This document shows positions 21,905-31,038 of a stretch of DNA of 64,000 nucleotides, piece after piece. The DNA is taken from the NCBI RefSeq assembly GCF_021246445.1, contig NZ_JAJQXW010000001.1, positions 1,382,168-1,446,167 on the forward strand. Reading direction: 5' to 3'. The stretch is from Rhabdothermincola salaria (GTDB taxonomy: Bacteria > Actinomycetota > Acidimicrobiia > Acidimicrobiales > Acidimicrobilacustridaceae). The position numbers were made by a program, and so were the translations under genes. Under the pieces are notes generated by a model. It worked only from the letters and a program-made list of their open reading frames with translations. It had not been told where the DNA came from and ran no database searches. Each line of letters opens with the position of its first letter. Within the stretch, counting starts at the first letter, position 1.

Positions 21905-22921
21905 CTACTCGGAGCCGGCGCGGAGCGAGCGCAGGTCGGCCTCGGGCCGGGCGCCGAGGTGTGAGATGGCCTCGGCCGCGGCGAGAGAGGCCACCCGGCC
22001 GCACTCGGCGAGGTCGGCACCGGCGGCCCACCGAGCCAGGAACCCGGCGGCGTAGAGATCGCCGGCACCGGTGGTGTCGACCACCTCGGCCGGCGCCGCC
22101 GGGATCTCGACGCGGTCGCCGTCGGCGGTGAGGATCACCGAGCCCCGCTCGGAGCGGGTGACGCAGGCGATGGCCACGTGGCCCGCCACCATGGCGGCAG
22201 CCTGCTCGACGTCGTCGACCTCGTACAGCGAGCAGATCTCGGCCTCGTTGGCGAACACGATGTCGACCCGGCCGGCCAGCAGCTCGAGGAACTCGGTGCG
22301 GTGGCGATCGACGCAGAACGCGTCGGACAGGGTGAACGCCACCGGGGTGCCGGCGGCACGCGCCTCGTCCATGGCCAGCCGGATGGCTTCCTTGGCCGAC
22401 GGCTCGTCCCACAGGTAGCCCTCGCAGTACAGGGCCCGGGCCGCATCGAGGCCGAGGCCGGCGACGTCGTGGGGGGTGAGCTGGGCCGACACGCCGAGGT
22501 AGGTGTTCAGCGTGCGCTGGGCATCGGGGGTCACCAGCACCAGGCAGCGGGCCGTGCCCGGCGCCGCCGCGGCACCGGTCACCGGCGCCACGTCGAACGC
22601 CACGCCGGCGGCGCGGATGTCGTGGGCGAAGACCTCGCCGAGCTGGTCGTCGGCGATGCGGCCGACGAAGCGGACCGACCCGCCCAGGGCGGCGATGCCG
22701 GCCGCGGTGTTGGCGGCCGAGCCGCCCGAGATCTCGATGCTCGGGGGCATGTCGGCGTACACGCGATGGGCGACCTCGGTGTCGATGAGCTGCATCGAGC
22801 CCTTGGCCATGGCATGGCGGTCCAGGAACGCATCGTCGGTGTGGGCGAGGACGTCCACGATGGCGTTGCCGATGCACACGACGTCGAGGGCACGGCCGGC
22901 GGGGGGCTGGAGCACGGTCAC
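21905..22921 (-). CDS. PfkB-family carbohydrate/nucleoside kinase
   Basis: 338-residue ribokinase-fold kinase. N-terminal VVCIGNAIVDVLAH, the substrate-side IEISGGSAANTAAGIAALGG (PfkB signature 1), NTYLGVSAQLTP, IVFANEAEI, and the catalytic anion hole VDTTGAGDLYAAGFLARW (signature 2, with the base Asp). The GSAAN form and overall length resemble bacterial adenosine/sugar kinases of the YdjH/FrlD type; substrate unknown. GTG at 22921 is preceded by TAGGGT at 8 nt. It is divergent from pepN across 24 nt. The stop is followed without gap by the glutaminase remnant. Confidence 0.88.
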   Translation of the reverse strand: MTVLQPPAGRALDVVCIGNAIVDVLAHTDDAFLDRHAMAKGSMQLIDTEVAHRVYADMPPSIEISGGSAANTAAGIAALGGSVRFVGRIADDQLGEVFAHDIRAAGVAFDVAPVTGAAAAPGTARCLVLVTPDAQRTLNTYLGVSAQLTPHDVAGLGLDAARALYCEGYLWDEPSAKEAIRLAMDEARAAGTPVAFTLSDAFCVDRHRTEFLELLAGRVDIVFANEAEICSLYEVDDVEQAAAMVAGHVAIACVTRSERGSVILTADGDRVEIPAAPAEVVDTTGAGDLYAAGFLARWAAGADLAECGRVASLAAAEAISHLGARPEADLRSLRAGSE

Positions 22922-22929
22922 GGCGAGCG

Positions 22930-22935
22930 ACCCTA
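22930..22935 (-). promoter_or_regulatory. -10 box (TAGGGT) for pfkB, overlapping the pepN box
   Basis: TAGGGT ends 8 nt before the pfkB GTG. It shares two bases (22934-22935) with the opposing TACGCT of pepN. Confidence 0.55.
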
Positions 22936-22939
22936 CGCT
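22934..22939 (+). promoter_or_regulatory. -10 box (TACGCT) for pepN, overlapping the pfkB box
   Basis: TACGCT ends 6 nt before the pepN GTG. The two divergent start codons are only 24 nt apart, so polymerase cannot occupy both boxes at once. Confidence 0.55.
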
Positions 22940-22945
22940 GACGGG

Positions 22946-25591
22946 GTGACCGAACGCGAACCCGTCGAGACCCCGTTCCCCGAGCCCGTCTTCGACGACC
23001 CGCCCGTCGTCGACCCCTACCGACTCCCCGAGGGCGTCCGGCCGGTGCGCTACGACCTGCACCTCGAGCCCGACCTGGCGGAGGCCACCTTCACCGGCTC
23101 GTGCGCCACCTCGCTGGTGCTCGACGACGACGCCGCCACCATCACCTGCAACGCGCTCGAGCTGGTGATCGACGAGGCCTGGGTGGAGACCTCCGACGGC
23201 ACGCGGCTCGCGCCCACGGCCGTCACCATGGACGTCGACACCGAACGGGTGAGCTTCGGCTTCGACGAGCCCGTCCCCGCCGGCGACGTCACGTTCCACA
23301 CCCGCTTCCGGGGTCAGCTCAACGACAAGCTCCGTGGCTTCTACCGCTCCACCTTCACCGACGCCGACGGGGCGGAGCAGACGATCGCCACCACCCAGTT
23401 CGAGGCCACCGACGCCCGCCGGGCGTTCCCCTGCTGGGACGAGCCCGCCCACAAGGCCGTCTTCTCCATCACCCTGGTCGTCGACGCCGACCTCTTCGCC
23501 GTCTCGAACGCCGCCCAGGTGTCGCGCACGCCAGTCGAGGGCGACCAGGGCCGCCACGAGGTCCGCTTCGCCGACACGATGGTCATGTCCACCTACCTGG
23601 TGGCCTTCGTCGTGGGGCCCCTCGAGGCCACCGACCCCGTCGACGTCGACGGCACGCCCCTCCGGATCGTGTACCCGAGAGGCAAGGGCCACCTCACCTC
23701 CTACGCCCTGGAGGTGGGGGCGTTCTGCCTGCGCCACTTCACCGACTACTACGGCATCGCCTACCCGGGCGACAAGCTCGACCTCGTCGCCGTGCCCGAC
23801 TTCGCGTTCGGGGCCATGGAGAACCTGGGGTGCGTGACCTTCCGTGAGGTGCTGTTGCTGGTCGATCCCGGCGAGGTGACGCAGGCCGAGCTGTTGAACG
23901 TCACCGACGTCATCAACCACGAGCTGGCCCACATGTGGTTCGGCGACCTCGTCACCATGAAGTGGTGGAACGGCATCTGGCTGAACGAAGCCTTCGCCAC
24001 CTTCATGGAGATGCACGCCACCGACGCCTTCCGCCCCGAGTGGGAGCGCTGGGTGACGTTCGGTCTGGCCCGCTCGGCCGCGTTCGACACCGACTCGCTG
24101 TCGAGCACCCGCCCCATCGAGTATCCGGTGGTGTCACCGGCCGACGCCGAGGGCATGTTCGACATCTTGACCTACGAGAAGGGCGCCGCCGTGGTGCGGA
24201 TGCTCGAGCAGTACCTGGGCGCCGACGCCTTCCGCTCGGGCATCCGCCTCTACCTCCAGCAGCACTCTTACGCCACCACCGAGACCACCGACCTCTGGGA
24301 CGCGCTGGAGGAGGCCACCGGTGAGCCGGTGCGGCGCATCATGGACTCCTGGATCTTCCAGGGCGGCTACCCCCTCATCACCGTCGACCTCCTCGACGAC
24401 GGCGGCACGCTGCGGTTGTCCCAGCACCGCTTCGGCTACGCCGGGGACCTCGGGGAGGGCGACCCCCAGCCCCTGCCCGCCGACGACGACGCCACCCGCT
24501 GGTCGGTGCCGCTGATCTTCACCCAGAAGTCCACCCAGGACGGCGTGGTCACCTTCGAGAAGGTGCTGCTCGAGGGCGACAGCATCGACATCGAGCTGGT
24601 CGAGCCGGTCGAGTGGATCCTGGTCAACACCGAGGGCACCGGCTTCTACCGCGTGCGCTACGCCCCCGACCTGCTCGGCGCCCTCGTCGCCCACGCCCCC
24701 ACCGACCTCTCCCCCATCGAGCGCTACGGCCTGGTCGACGACGCGTGGGCCAGCGTGCTGGCGGCGGAGACCACCGCGGCCGACTTCCTCCACCTCGCCG
24801 AGTCGTTCGCCACCGAGACCGACCTCTCCGTGTGGCAGCGCCTGGTGGGGTGCCTGCACGCCCTCGACCGGCTGGTCGACGAGCCCGAGGACCGCCTGGC
24901 CTTCCAGGAACGGGTCCGCGCCCTCGTCGGTCCCGCGCTCGAACGCCTCGGACCCGAGCCCGGCCAGGACGAACCCGACCGCACCCGTGCCCTGCGCGGC
25001 GTGCTGTTCGAGGCGATGGGCACCATCGGGGCCCACGACCAGACGGTGCTCGACGCGCGGGTCCTCGTCGCGCACCCCGACACCGCCGATCCGGCCATGG
25101 CCGCGGCCGCGGTCAACGTCGTGGCCGCCCACGGCGACGACGCCGACTTCGAGCTGTTCCTCGAGCGCTTCCGAGGCGCCTCCTCTCCCCAGGAGGAGTT
25201 GCGCTACCTCTACGCCCTGGCCGACTTCGACGACCCCGACGTCGTGCGCCGCCTGCTGGCCATGACCCTCGACGAGGTGCGCACCCAGAACGCGCCGCTG
25301 CTCCTGCGTCGGGCCCTCACCAACCGGCACCACGGAGCCCTCGCCTGGTTCTTCGTGGCCGAGGAGTGGACCACCATCAACGACCGCTTGCCGTCCAACT
25401 CGATCGCACGGATGCTCGAGGGCATCCGGTCGCTCTCCGGGCCCGAGATGGCCCCGGCGGTGTTCGCCTTCTTCGAGGACCACACCGTGCCCCAGGGCGA
25501 CAAGATCCTCGCCCAGCACCTCGAGCGGCTCGAGGTCAACGTGGCCCTGCGCGACCGCGAGGCGGCCGCCTTCGCCGGCTCCCTCCGTTGA
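22946..25591 (+). CDS. pepN: M1 family aminopeptidase N
   Basis: 881-residue zinc metallopeptidase removing N-terminal residues from peptides. The exopeptidase motif GAMEN is at 289-293. The zinc site is HELAH at 325-329, with the third ligand Glu348 in WLNEAF, followed by YEKGAAVVRMLEQYLG and the catalytic Tyr region. The C-terminal ERAP1-like helical domain spans about 530-870. The length matches actinobacterial PepN. GTG at 22946 follows TACGCT. The stop overlaps a TTG start of glgX (TTGA), so glgX is probably translated by re-initiation. Confidence 0.96.
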   Translation: MTEREPVETPFPEPVFDDPPVVDPYRLPEGVRPVRYDLHLEPDLAEATFTGSCATSLVLDDDAATITCNALELVIDEAWVETSDGTRLAPTAVTMDVDTERVSFGFDEPVPAGDVTFHTRFRGQLNDKLRGFYRSTFTDADGAEQTIATTQFEATDARRAFPCWDEPAHKAVFSITLVVDADLFAVSNAAQVSRTPVEGDQGRHEVRFADTMVMSTYLVAFVVGPLEATDPVDVDGTPLRIVYPRGKGHLTSYALEVGAFCLRHFTDYYGIAYPGDKLDLVAVPDFAFGAMENLGCVTFREVLLLVDPGEVTQAELLNVTDVINHELAHMWFGDLVTMKWWNGIWLNEAFATFMEMHATDAFRPEWERWVTFGLARSAAFDTDSLSSTRPIEYPVVSPADAEGMFDILTYEKGAAVVRMLEQYLGADAFRSGIRLYLQQHSYATTETTDLWDALEEATGEPVRRIMDSWIFQGGYPLITVDLLDDGGTLRLSQHRFGYAGDLGEGDPQPLPADDDATRWSVPLIFTQKSTQDGVVTFEKVLLEGDSIDIELVEPVEWILVNTEGTGFYRVRYAPDLLGALVAHAPTDLSPIERYGLVDDAWASVLAAETTAADFLHLAESFATETDLSVWQRLVGCLHALDRLVDEPEDRLAFQERVRALVGPALERLGPEPGQDEPDRTRALRGVLFEAMGTIGAHDQTVLDARVLVAHPDTADPAMAAAAVNVVAAHGDDADFELFLERFRGASSPQEELRYLYALADFDDPDVVRRLLAMTLDEVRTQNAPLLLRRALTNRHHGALAWFFVAEEWTTINDRLPSNSIARMLEGIRSLSGPEMAPAVFAFFEDHTVPQGDKILAQHLERLEVNVALRDREAAAFAGSLR

Positions 25592-27735
25592 GCGGCCCGG
25601 AGATCTGGCCCGGGGAGGCCTTCCCGCTGGGCGCCACCTTCGACGGCGCCGGCGCCAACTTCTCGCTGTTCTCCGAGGTCGCCGAGCGGGTGTGGTTGTG
25701 CCTCTTCGACGACGACGGGGCCGAGACGTGCCTCGAGCTGCCGGAGATCACCGCGTTCGTGCACCACGGCTACGTGCCCGGCATCCAGCCCGGTCAGCGC
25801 TACGGGTTCCGAGTCGACGCACCGTGGGCGCCCGAGCAGGGCACCCGCGGCAACGTCGACAAGCTGCTCATCGATCCCTACGCCAAGGCCGTCGAGGGCG
25901 GGGTGCGCTGGGCCGAGGCGGTGTTCCCCTACGCCTTCGCCGACGGTCCGGACGGCCCGCCCACGACCTCGGACTCGGGACCGTTCGTGCCCAAGTCGAT
26001 CGTGATCAGCCCCTACTTCGACTGGGCCGACGACCGCCACCCCCGCACGCCGTGGCACGAGACGGTCGTGTACGAGACCCACGTCAAGGGCCTCACCATG
26101 AACCACCCGGACGTGCCCGAGGACCAGCGGGGCACCTACCTCGGGCTGTGCAGCCAGCCCGTGATCGAGCACCTCCGCCACCTCGGGGTCACCGCCGTCG
26201 AGCTCCTGCCGGTCCACCAGTTCGTCCACGACTACCGCCTCGACCAGCTGGGCCTGCGCAACTACTGGGGCTACAACTCCATCGCCTTCCTGGCCCCCCA
26301 CAACGAGTACGCGGTGTACGGCCAGCGGGGCCAACAGGTGCAGGAGTTCAAGCAGATGGTGAAGACCCTGCACCGCGCCGGCATCGAGGTCATCCTCGAC
26401 GTCGTCTACAACCACACCGCCGAGGGCAACGACGGCGGGCCCATGCTGTCGCTGAAGGGCGCCGACAACGCCGCCTACTACCGGCTCGACCCCAACGACC
26501 AACGCCGCTACGTCGACTACACGGGCACCGGGAACAGCATGAACATGCGTCACCCGCACGTGCTGCAGCTCATCATGGACAGCCTGCGCTACTGGGTGAC
26601 GGAGATGCGCGTCGACGGCTTCCGCTTCGACCTGGCCGCCACCCTCGCCCGTGAGCTGCACGACGTCGACAAGCTGTCGGCCTTCTTCGACCTCATCCAG
26701 CAGGATCCCGTCGTCAGCCAGGTGAAGCTGATCGCCGAACCGTGGGACGTCGGTGAGGGCGGCTACCAGGTGGGCAACTTCCCGCCCCTCTGGTCGGAGT
26801 GGAACGGCAAGTACCGCGACGAGATCCGCGACTTCTGGCGAGGGGCGGACCACACCGTCGCCGAGCTGGGCTACCGCCTGACCGGCTCGAGCGACCTCTA
26901 CCAGGACAACGGCCGCACCCCGTCGGCGTCGATCAACTTCGTCACCGCCCACGACGGCTTCACCCTCACCGACCTGGTCTCCTACGAGTGCAAGCACAAC
27001 GACGCCAACGGCGAGGCCAACCGCGACGGCACCGACGACAACCGGTCGTGGAACGGAGGCGTCGAGGGCCCCACCGACGACGAGGCCGTCAACGCCGTGC
27101 GTCGCCGCCAACGGCGCAACATGCTCACCACCCTCCTGCTCTCGCAGGGGGTGCCGATGCTCCTCGGCGGCGACGAGATCGGCCGCACCCAGCACGGCAA
27201 CAACAACGCCTACTGCCAGGACGACGAGCTGTCCTGGTACGACTGGAGCGCCGTCGACGAGGACCTGCTCGAGTTCACCTCCCGACTGATCAACCTCCGC
27301 CACACCCACCGGGTCTTCCGGCGCCGCAAGTTCTTCCAGGGTCAACCGATCATGGACGAGCACATCGACGACATCGGATGGTTCACCCCGGCGGGCACGC
27401 CCATGAGCACGTCGGACTGGCAGACCGGGACCAACCTGTGCGTCGGCGTCTTCCTGAACGGCGAGGCCCTGCCCGGGCGCGGCCCCCGAGGCGAACGCCT
27501 CACCGACGCCAGCTTCTTCGCGGTGTTCAACGCCTGGGACGACACCGTCGAGTTCCGGTTGCCCGACGAGACCTACGGCCCGGTGTGGACGACGGTCCTC
27601 GACACCGCGCACGACGACCCCAACCTGGCGTTCCCGCGCAAAGGCGAGCACCGCTTCATCGCCAGAGCTCCCGTGTCGGTCATCGCCCGGTCGGTCGTGC
27701 TCCTGCGCCGCCTCTCCGACCGGCCGCGGGGGTAG
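25588..27735 (+). CDS. glgX: Glycogen debranching enzyme GlgX/TreX (GH13_11)
   Basis: Hydrolyses alpha-1,6 branches of glycogen or limit dextrin. 715 residues: CBM48-like N-domain (1-140, WPGEAFPLGATFDGAGANF), then the TIM barrel with LDVVYNHTAEG, nucleophile Asp348 in RVDGFRFDLA, acid/base Glu384 in LIAEPWDVG and Asp456 in FVTAHDGFTL. Debrancher-specific DNNRSWNGGVEGPT and RTQHGNNNAYCQD are present. The TTG at 25588, overlapping the pepN stop, is the only codon that keeps the conserved N-terminal WPG motif, so a rare TTG start is accepted. treY follows after 10 nt, mirroring the actinobacterial treX-treY order. Confidence 0.95.
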   Translation: MSGPEIWPGEAFPLGATFDGAGANFSLFSEVAERVWLCLFDDDGAETCLELPEITAFVHHGYVPGIQPGQRYGFRVDAPWAPEQGTRGNVDKLLIDPYAKAVEGGVRWAEAVFPYAFADGPDGPPTTSDSGPFVPKSIVISPYFDWADDRHPRTPWHETVVYETHVKGLTMNHPDVPEDQRGTYLGLCSQPVIEHLRHLGVTAVELLPVHQFVHDYRLDQLGLRNYWGYNSIAFLAPHNEYAVYGQRGQQVQEFKQMVKTLHRAGIEVILDVVYNHTAEGNDGGPMLSLKGADNAAYYRLDPNDQRRYVDYTGTGNSMNMRHPHVLQLIMDSLRYWVTEMRVDGFRFDLAATLARELHDVDKLSAFFDLIQQDPVVSQVKLIAEPWDVGEGGYQVGNFPPLWSEWNGKYRDEIRDFWRGADHTVAELGYRLTGSSDLYQDNGRTPSASINFVTAHDGFTLTDLVSYECKHNDANGEANRDGTDDNRSWNGGVEGPTDDEAVNAVRRRQRRNMLTTLLLSQGVPMLLGGDEIGRTQHGNNNAYCQDDELSWYDWSAVDEDLLEFTSRLINLRHTHRVFRRRKFFQGQPIMDEHIDDIGWFTPAGTPMSTSDWQTGTNLCVGVFLNGEALPGRGPRGERLTDASFFAVFNAWDDTVEFRLPDETYGPVWTTVLDTAHDDPNLAFPRKGEHRFIARAPVSVIARSVVLLRRLSDRPRG

Positions 27736-27745
27736 GAGCGCCTCC

Positions 27746-30268
27746 ATGGCTCCCCTCGTCCGCGCCACCTACCGGATCCAGCTCACCCCCAGCTTCGGCT
27801 TCGACGCCACCGCCGCGCTGGTGCCCTACCTTGCTCGCCTCGGGATCAGCCACCTCTACACCTCACCCCTCGCCGAGGCCACCCCGGGCAGCACTCACGG
27901 CTACGACGTCACCGACCACCAACTGGTGCGCGAGGAGCTCGGGGGATCCGACGGGCTGCGGCGCCTGTGGCAGACCCTGGCCGACCACGACATGGGCCAG
28001 GTGCTCGACCTGGTGCCCAACCACATGGGCATCCGCTCGCCCTCCAACCGGTGGTGGCAGTCGGTGCTGGCCCGAGGGCGGGACAGCGTCTACGCCCACC
28101 ACTTCGACATCGACTGGCAGACGGGCGGCGAGCTGCACGGCAAGGTGGCGCTGCCCTTCCTCGATCGCCCGCTGGAGCGAGCCATCGCCGACGGAGCCAT
28201 CACCGTCGAAGCCCGCCCGGGCACGGTGGAGCTCGAGGTCCGCCACCACGGCGATCGGTGGTCCGCCTCGGAGGCATCGCTCGAGGTCGTGGGGCTCGGG
28301 GCGGGCGACTGCACCGAGCGGATCCAGGAGGCGCTCGACGCCCTGCACCGAGACCCGTCCCTCCTGGCCGACTTCATCGACGCCCAGCACTGGCGTCCCG
28401 TGCACTGGACGCGCACGGCCGACACGCTCAACTGGCGGCGTTTCTTCGACGTCACCGACCTCGCCGGTGTGCGCATCGAACGGGCCGACGTGTTCGACGA
28501 CGTCCACGACCTGCTCCGGCGGTGGTTGGCCGACGACGACCTGGGCGCCCAGGTGATCCAGGGGGTTCGCATCGATCACGTCGACGGCCTCGTCGATCCC
28601 GAGGGCTACCTCGAACGCCTCCGGGCGCTGGTGGGGCCGGATCGTCTCATCGTGGTCGAGAAGATCCTCGCCGCCGACGAGGTCCTTCCCCCGCACTGGC
28701 CGGTCGACGGCACCACCGGCTACGAGCTCACCGCCCGCATCAGCGAGGTCCTGACCCTCGGTCAGGGCGCCACCGCCCTCACCGAAGCATGGGGCGATCG
28801 CACGGGGACGACCACCTCCTGGCACGACGTCGAGACCGAGAGCCGCGTCGTCGTGCTCGACAACCTGCTCGTCCCCGAGACCCGACGCGCCGCCAAGGCG
28901 CTCGTCGACGCCGTCGATGCCGTCGATCCTCCCCACCACCTCGACCTCGACGAGGCCACCGCCCTGGTCCGCGAGCTGGCCATCGGCTTCGACGTCTACC
29001 GCACCTACCCCGTGCCCGGCACGGACGGGTTGGCCGACACCGACCGCGCCCGGGTCGATGCCGCCGCCGAGCGCCTCCGGCGCCGTCGTCCGGAGCTCGC
29101 CGGGGCGACCTGCGACCTGGTGGTCGACCTCCTGGCCCGGCGTGAGGGCACCGGGGCCGCCGTCGACCGCTTCGTCGTGCGGTTCAACCAGCTCACCGCT
29201 CCGCTCGCGGCCAAGGCGGTGGAGGACACCGGTTTCTACCGCTTCACCCCCCTGCTGTGGATGAACGAGGTCGGCGGCGACCCGACACGGAGCGGGCGTC
29301 ACACCGACGAGCTGCACGCCGCGCTGGCCACGACCGTCGAACGGTGGCCCGGCACCTTCGTGCCCCTCACGACCCACGACACCAAGCGCGGCGCCGATGT
29401 CCGTGCCCGCCTCGGACGGCTGGCCGAGGACCCCGGAGCCTTCACCGAGGCCGTCGGGCGGGCCCGAGCCGGCGTGGCCGAGGCGGCTCCCGACCCGGCG
29501 TTCGAGTGGCTGCTCTGGCAGACGCTCATCGGGGCGTGGCCCATCGACCCCGACCGCAGCCACACCTTCGCCACCAAGGCGATGCGCGAGGCCAAGGCCC
29601 ACACCTCGTGGGTGGCCAACGACGAGGCCTACGAGGAGAGGGTCCACGCCTTCCTCGACCAGGTCCACCGCGACCCCGCGGCCACCGGTGCCATCGGCGC
29701 GCTGGTCGGGCAGCTCCTGGCGGCCGGGCGGGCGGCCTCGCTCGCCCAGGTGGCGCTCGCCGCCACCGCCGCCGGCACCCCCGACATCTACCAGGGCGAC
29801 GAGCTCTGGAACCTGGTGCTGGTGGACCCCGACAACCGGCGACCCGTCGACGCCGACCGCCGGCGCGCCGTGCTGGCCGAGGTCGAGGGCCTCGATGGCG
29901 CCACGCTGGTCGAACGGTGGCAGCGCACCGCCGGCGATCCCACCGACGACGGCGCCGTCAAGGCAGCCGTGCTGCACCGGCTCCTCGGCCTGCGCGCCGG
30001 GCCCTCCCCGATCCTCGACCCCACCAGCTCGTATCGCGCTCTGGCCACCTCGGGCCCCGAAGCCGACGCGGTGCTGGCCTACGGACGCGGCGAACGCCTC
30101 GTCGCCGTGGTGCCTCGACGCTTCGCCACGCCCGTCGATGCCGTGGTCGAAGTGCCGTCCGGCCGCTGGGTCGACCTGCTCACCGGTGACCCCGTCGCCG
30201 CCGGTCCCGTGCCGTGCGCCACCCTCACCGCCCACCTCCCTGTCGCGGTTCTCGTCGCCGCGGCCTGA
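27746..30268 (+). CDS. treY: Malto-oligosyltrehalose synthase TreY (GH13_26)
   Basis: Converts the reducing-end alpha-1,4 bond of malto-oligosaccharides to alpha,alpha-1,1, making maltooligosyltrehalose. 840 residues with RATYRIQLTPSFGFDATAALVPYLARLG at the start (described region 6-33), GSTHGYDVTDH, LDLVPNHMG, catalytic Asp277 in VRIDHVDGLVDP, Glu305 in IVVEKIL and LTTHDTKRGADVRARL. ATG at 27746 has the Shine-Dalgarno TAGGAG, formed partly by the glgX stop. TreZ, which releases trehalose and normally follows, is absent; a convergent gene ends 6 nt downstream. Confidence 0.96.
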   Translation: MAPLVRATYRIQLTPSFGFDATAALVPYLARLGISHLYTSPLAEATPGSTHGYDVTDHQLVREELGGSDGLRRLWQTLADHDMGQVLDLVPNHMGIRSPSNRWWQSVLARGRDSVYAHHFDIDWQTGGELHGKVALPFLDRPLERAIADGAITVEARPGTVELEVRHHGDRWSASEASLEVVGLGAGDCTERIQEALDALHRDPSLLADFIDAQHWRPVHWTRTADTLNWRRFFDVTDLAGVRIERADVFDDVHDLLRRWLADDDLGAQVIQGVRIDHVDGLVDPEGYLERLRALVGPDRLIVVEKILAADEVLPPHWPVDGTTGYELTARISEVLTLGQGATALTEAWGDRTGTTTSWHDVETESRVVVLDNLLVPETRRAAKALVDAVDAVDPPHHLDLDEATALVRELAIGFDVYRTYPVPGTDGLADTDRARVDAAAERLRRRRPELAGATCDLVVDLLARREGTGAAVDRFVVRFNQLTAPLAAKAVEDTGFYRFTPLLWMNEVGGDPTRSGRHTDELHAALATTVERWPGTFVPLTTHDTKRGADVRARLGRLAEDPGAFTEAVGRARAGVAEAAPDPAFEWLLWQTLIGAWPIDPDRSHTFATKAMREAKAHTSWVANDEAYEERVHAFLDQVHRDPAATGAIGALVGQLLAAGRAASLAQVALAATAAGTPDIYQGDELWNLVLVDPDNRRPVDADRRRAVLAEVEGLDGATLVERWQRTAGDPTDDGAVKAAVLHRLLGLRAGPSPILDPTSSYRALATSGPEADAVLAYGRGERLVAVVPRRFATPVDAVVEVPSGRWVDLLTGDPVAAGPVPCATLTAHLPVAVLVAAA

Positions 30269-30274
30269 ACGGGC

Positions 30275-30949
30275 TCAGGTCGGCGTCGCGGTCCGCTCGG
30301 GATCGAGGACCTTGTCGAGCGCGAGCTCGACCGGGATGATGAGCAGCCAGGTCCACATGGCCAGGGTTCCGCTCACGAAGGCCACCGGTATCGACGCCAG
30401 GAACACCGCCGTCGGTACCAACCCGGCCACGACCAGCCGACGGCGCTGGGCCCGGTTCCGTTCGATCCGAAGGCAGTCGTTGGCGTCGGCGACCACGTCG
30501 ACCACGACCTCCATCGTGCTCACCACCGCGAGCGCGACCGCCTGGAGGACCACAGCCGCTGTCTGGCCGTCGTAGCGACCCAGCACGGCCATGGGGAAGG
30601 GCAGGAAGGCCACCGAGCCGAGGTAGACCACGTTGGCGAACATCACCGGCGGCACGATCGAGCCGTAGGTCGACCACTGCGAATGGTGGGCCATCCAGAA
30701 GCGGCCGATCAGCACCACGGTGATGGTGAAGGCGATGATGGCCGGCACCTGGTCGCCCAGGCCGTCGCTGAGGCTCTGGCCGGAGGCCAGCGTCGGCACC
30801 GTGATGCCGGTGACGAGCAGCGTGAGGGCGAAGCCGAAGACGCCGTCGCTCAGGTTCAACAGGCGGGCGAACTCGAGCGAATCACGCGTCCAGCGGCCCT
30901 GGCGCAGGCCGGCCTGGAGCTCGGCCCCGGTCTCGCGCTCGTCCCCCAT
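30275..30949 (-). CDS. TMEM175-like (DUF1211) membrane protein, putative potassium channel
   Basis: 224 residues with about six hydrophobic segments. The family signature RxxxFSD appears as RLLNLSDGVFGFALTLLV (Arg29, Ser34, Asp35) with Leu in place of Phe. FWMAHHSQW in the third helix region is also typical (H-x-x-x-F/W). Bacterial TMEM175 proteins form tetrameric K+-selective channels with a hydrophobic gate. Whether the Leu variant conducts is unknown. ATG at 30949 is preceded by TAGCGT at 7 nt. The stop is 6 nt from the convergent treY stop. Confidence 0.82.
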   Translation of the reverse strand: MGDERETGAELQAGLRQGRWTRDSLEFARLLNLSDGVFGFALTLLVTGITVPTLASGQSLSDGLGDQVPAIIAFTITVVLIGRFWMAHHSQWSTYGSIVPPVMFANVVYLGSVAFLPFPMAVLGRYDGQTAAVVLQAVALAVVSTMEVVVDVVADANDCLRIERNRAQRRRLVVAGLVPTAVFLASIPVAFVSGTLAMWTWLLIIPVELALDKVLDPERTATPT

Positions 30950-30956
30950 GAGGCGG

Positions 30957-30962
30957 ACGCTA
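30957..30962 (-). promoter_or_regulatory. -10 box (TAGCGT) for the TMEM175-like gene
   Basis: TAGCGT ends 7 nt before the ATG at 30949 on the minus strand. Confidence 0.5.
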
Positions 30963-31038
30963 ACGCCTCACACCCGTCCGATCGGCCACACCGACACGTG
31001 CGCTCCTCACCCCCGCACCGTGACGGGCGTCGACGAGG

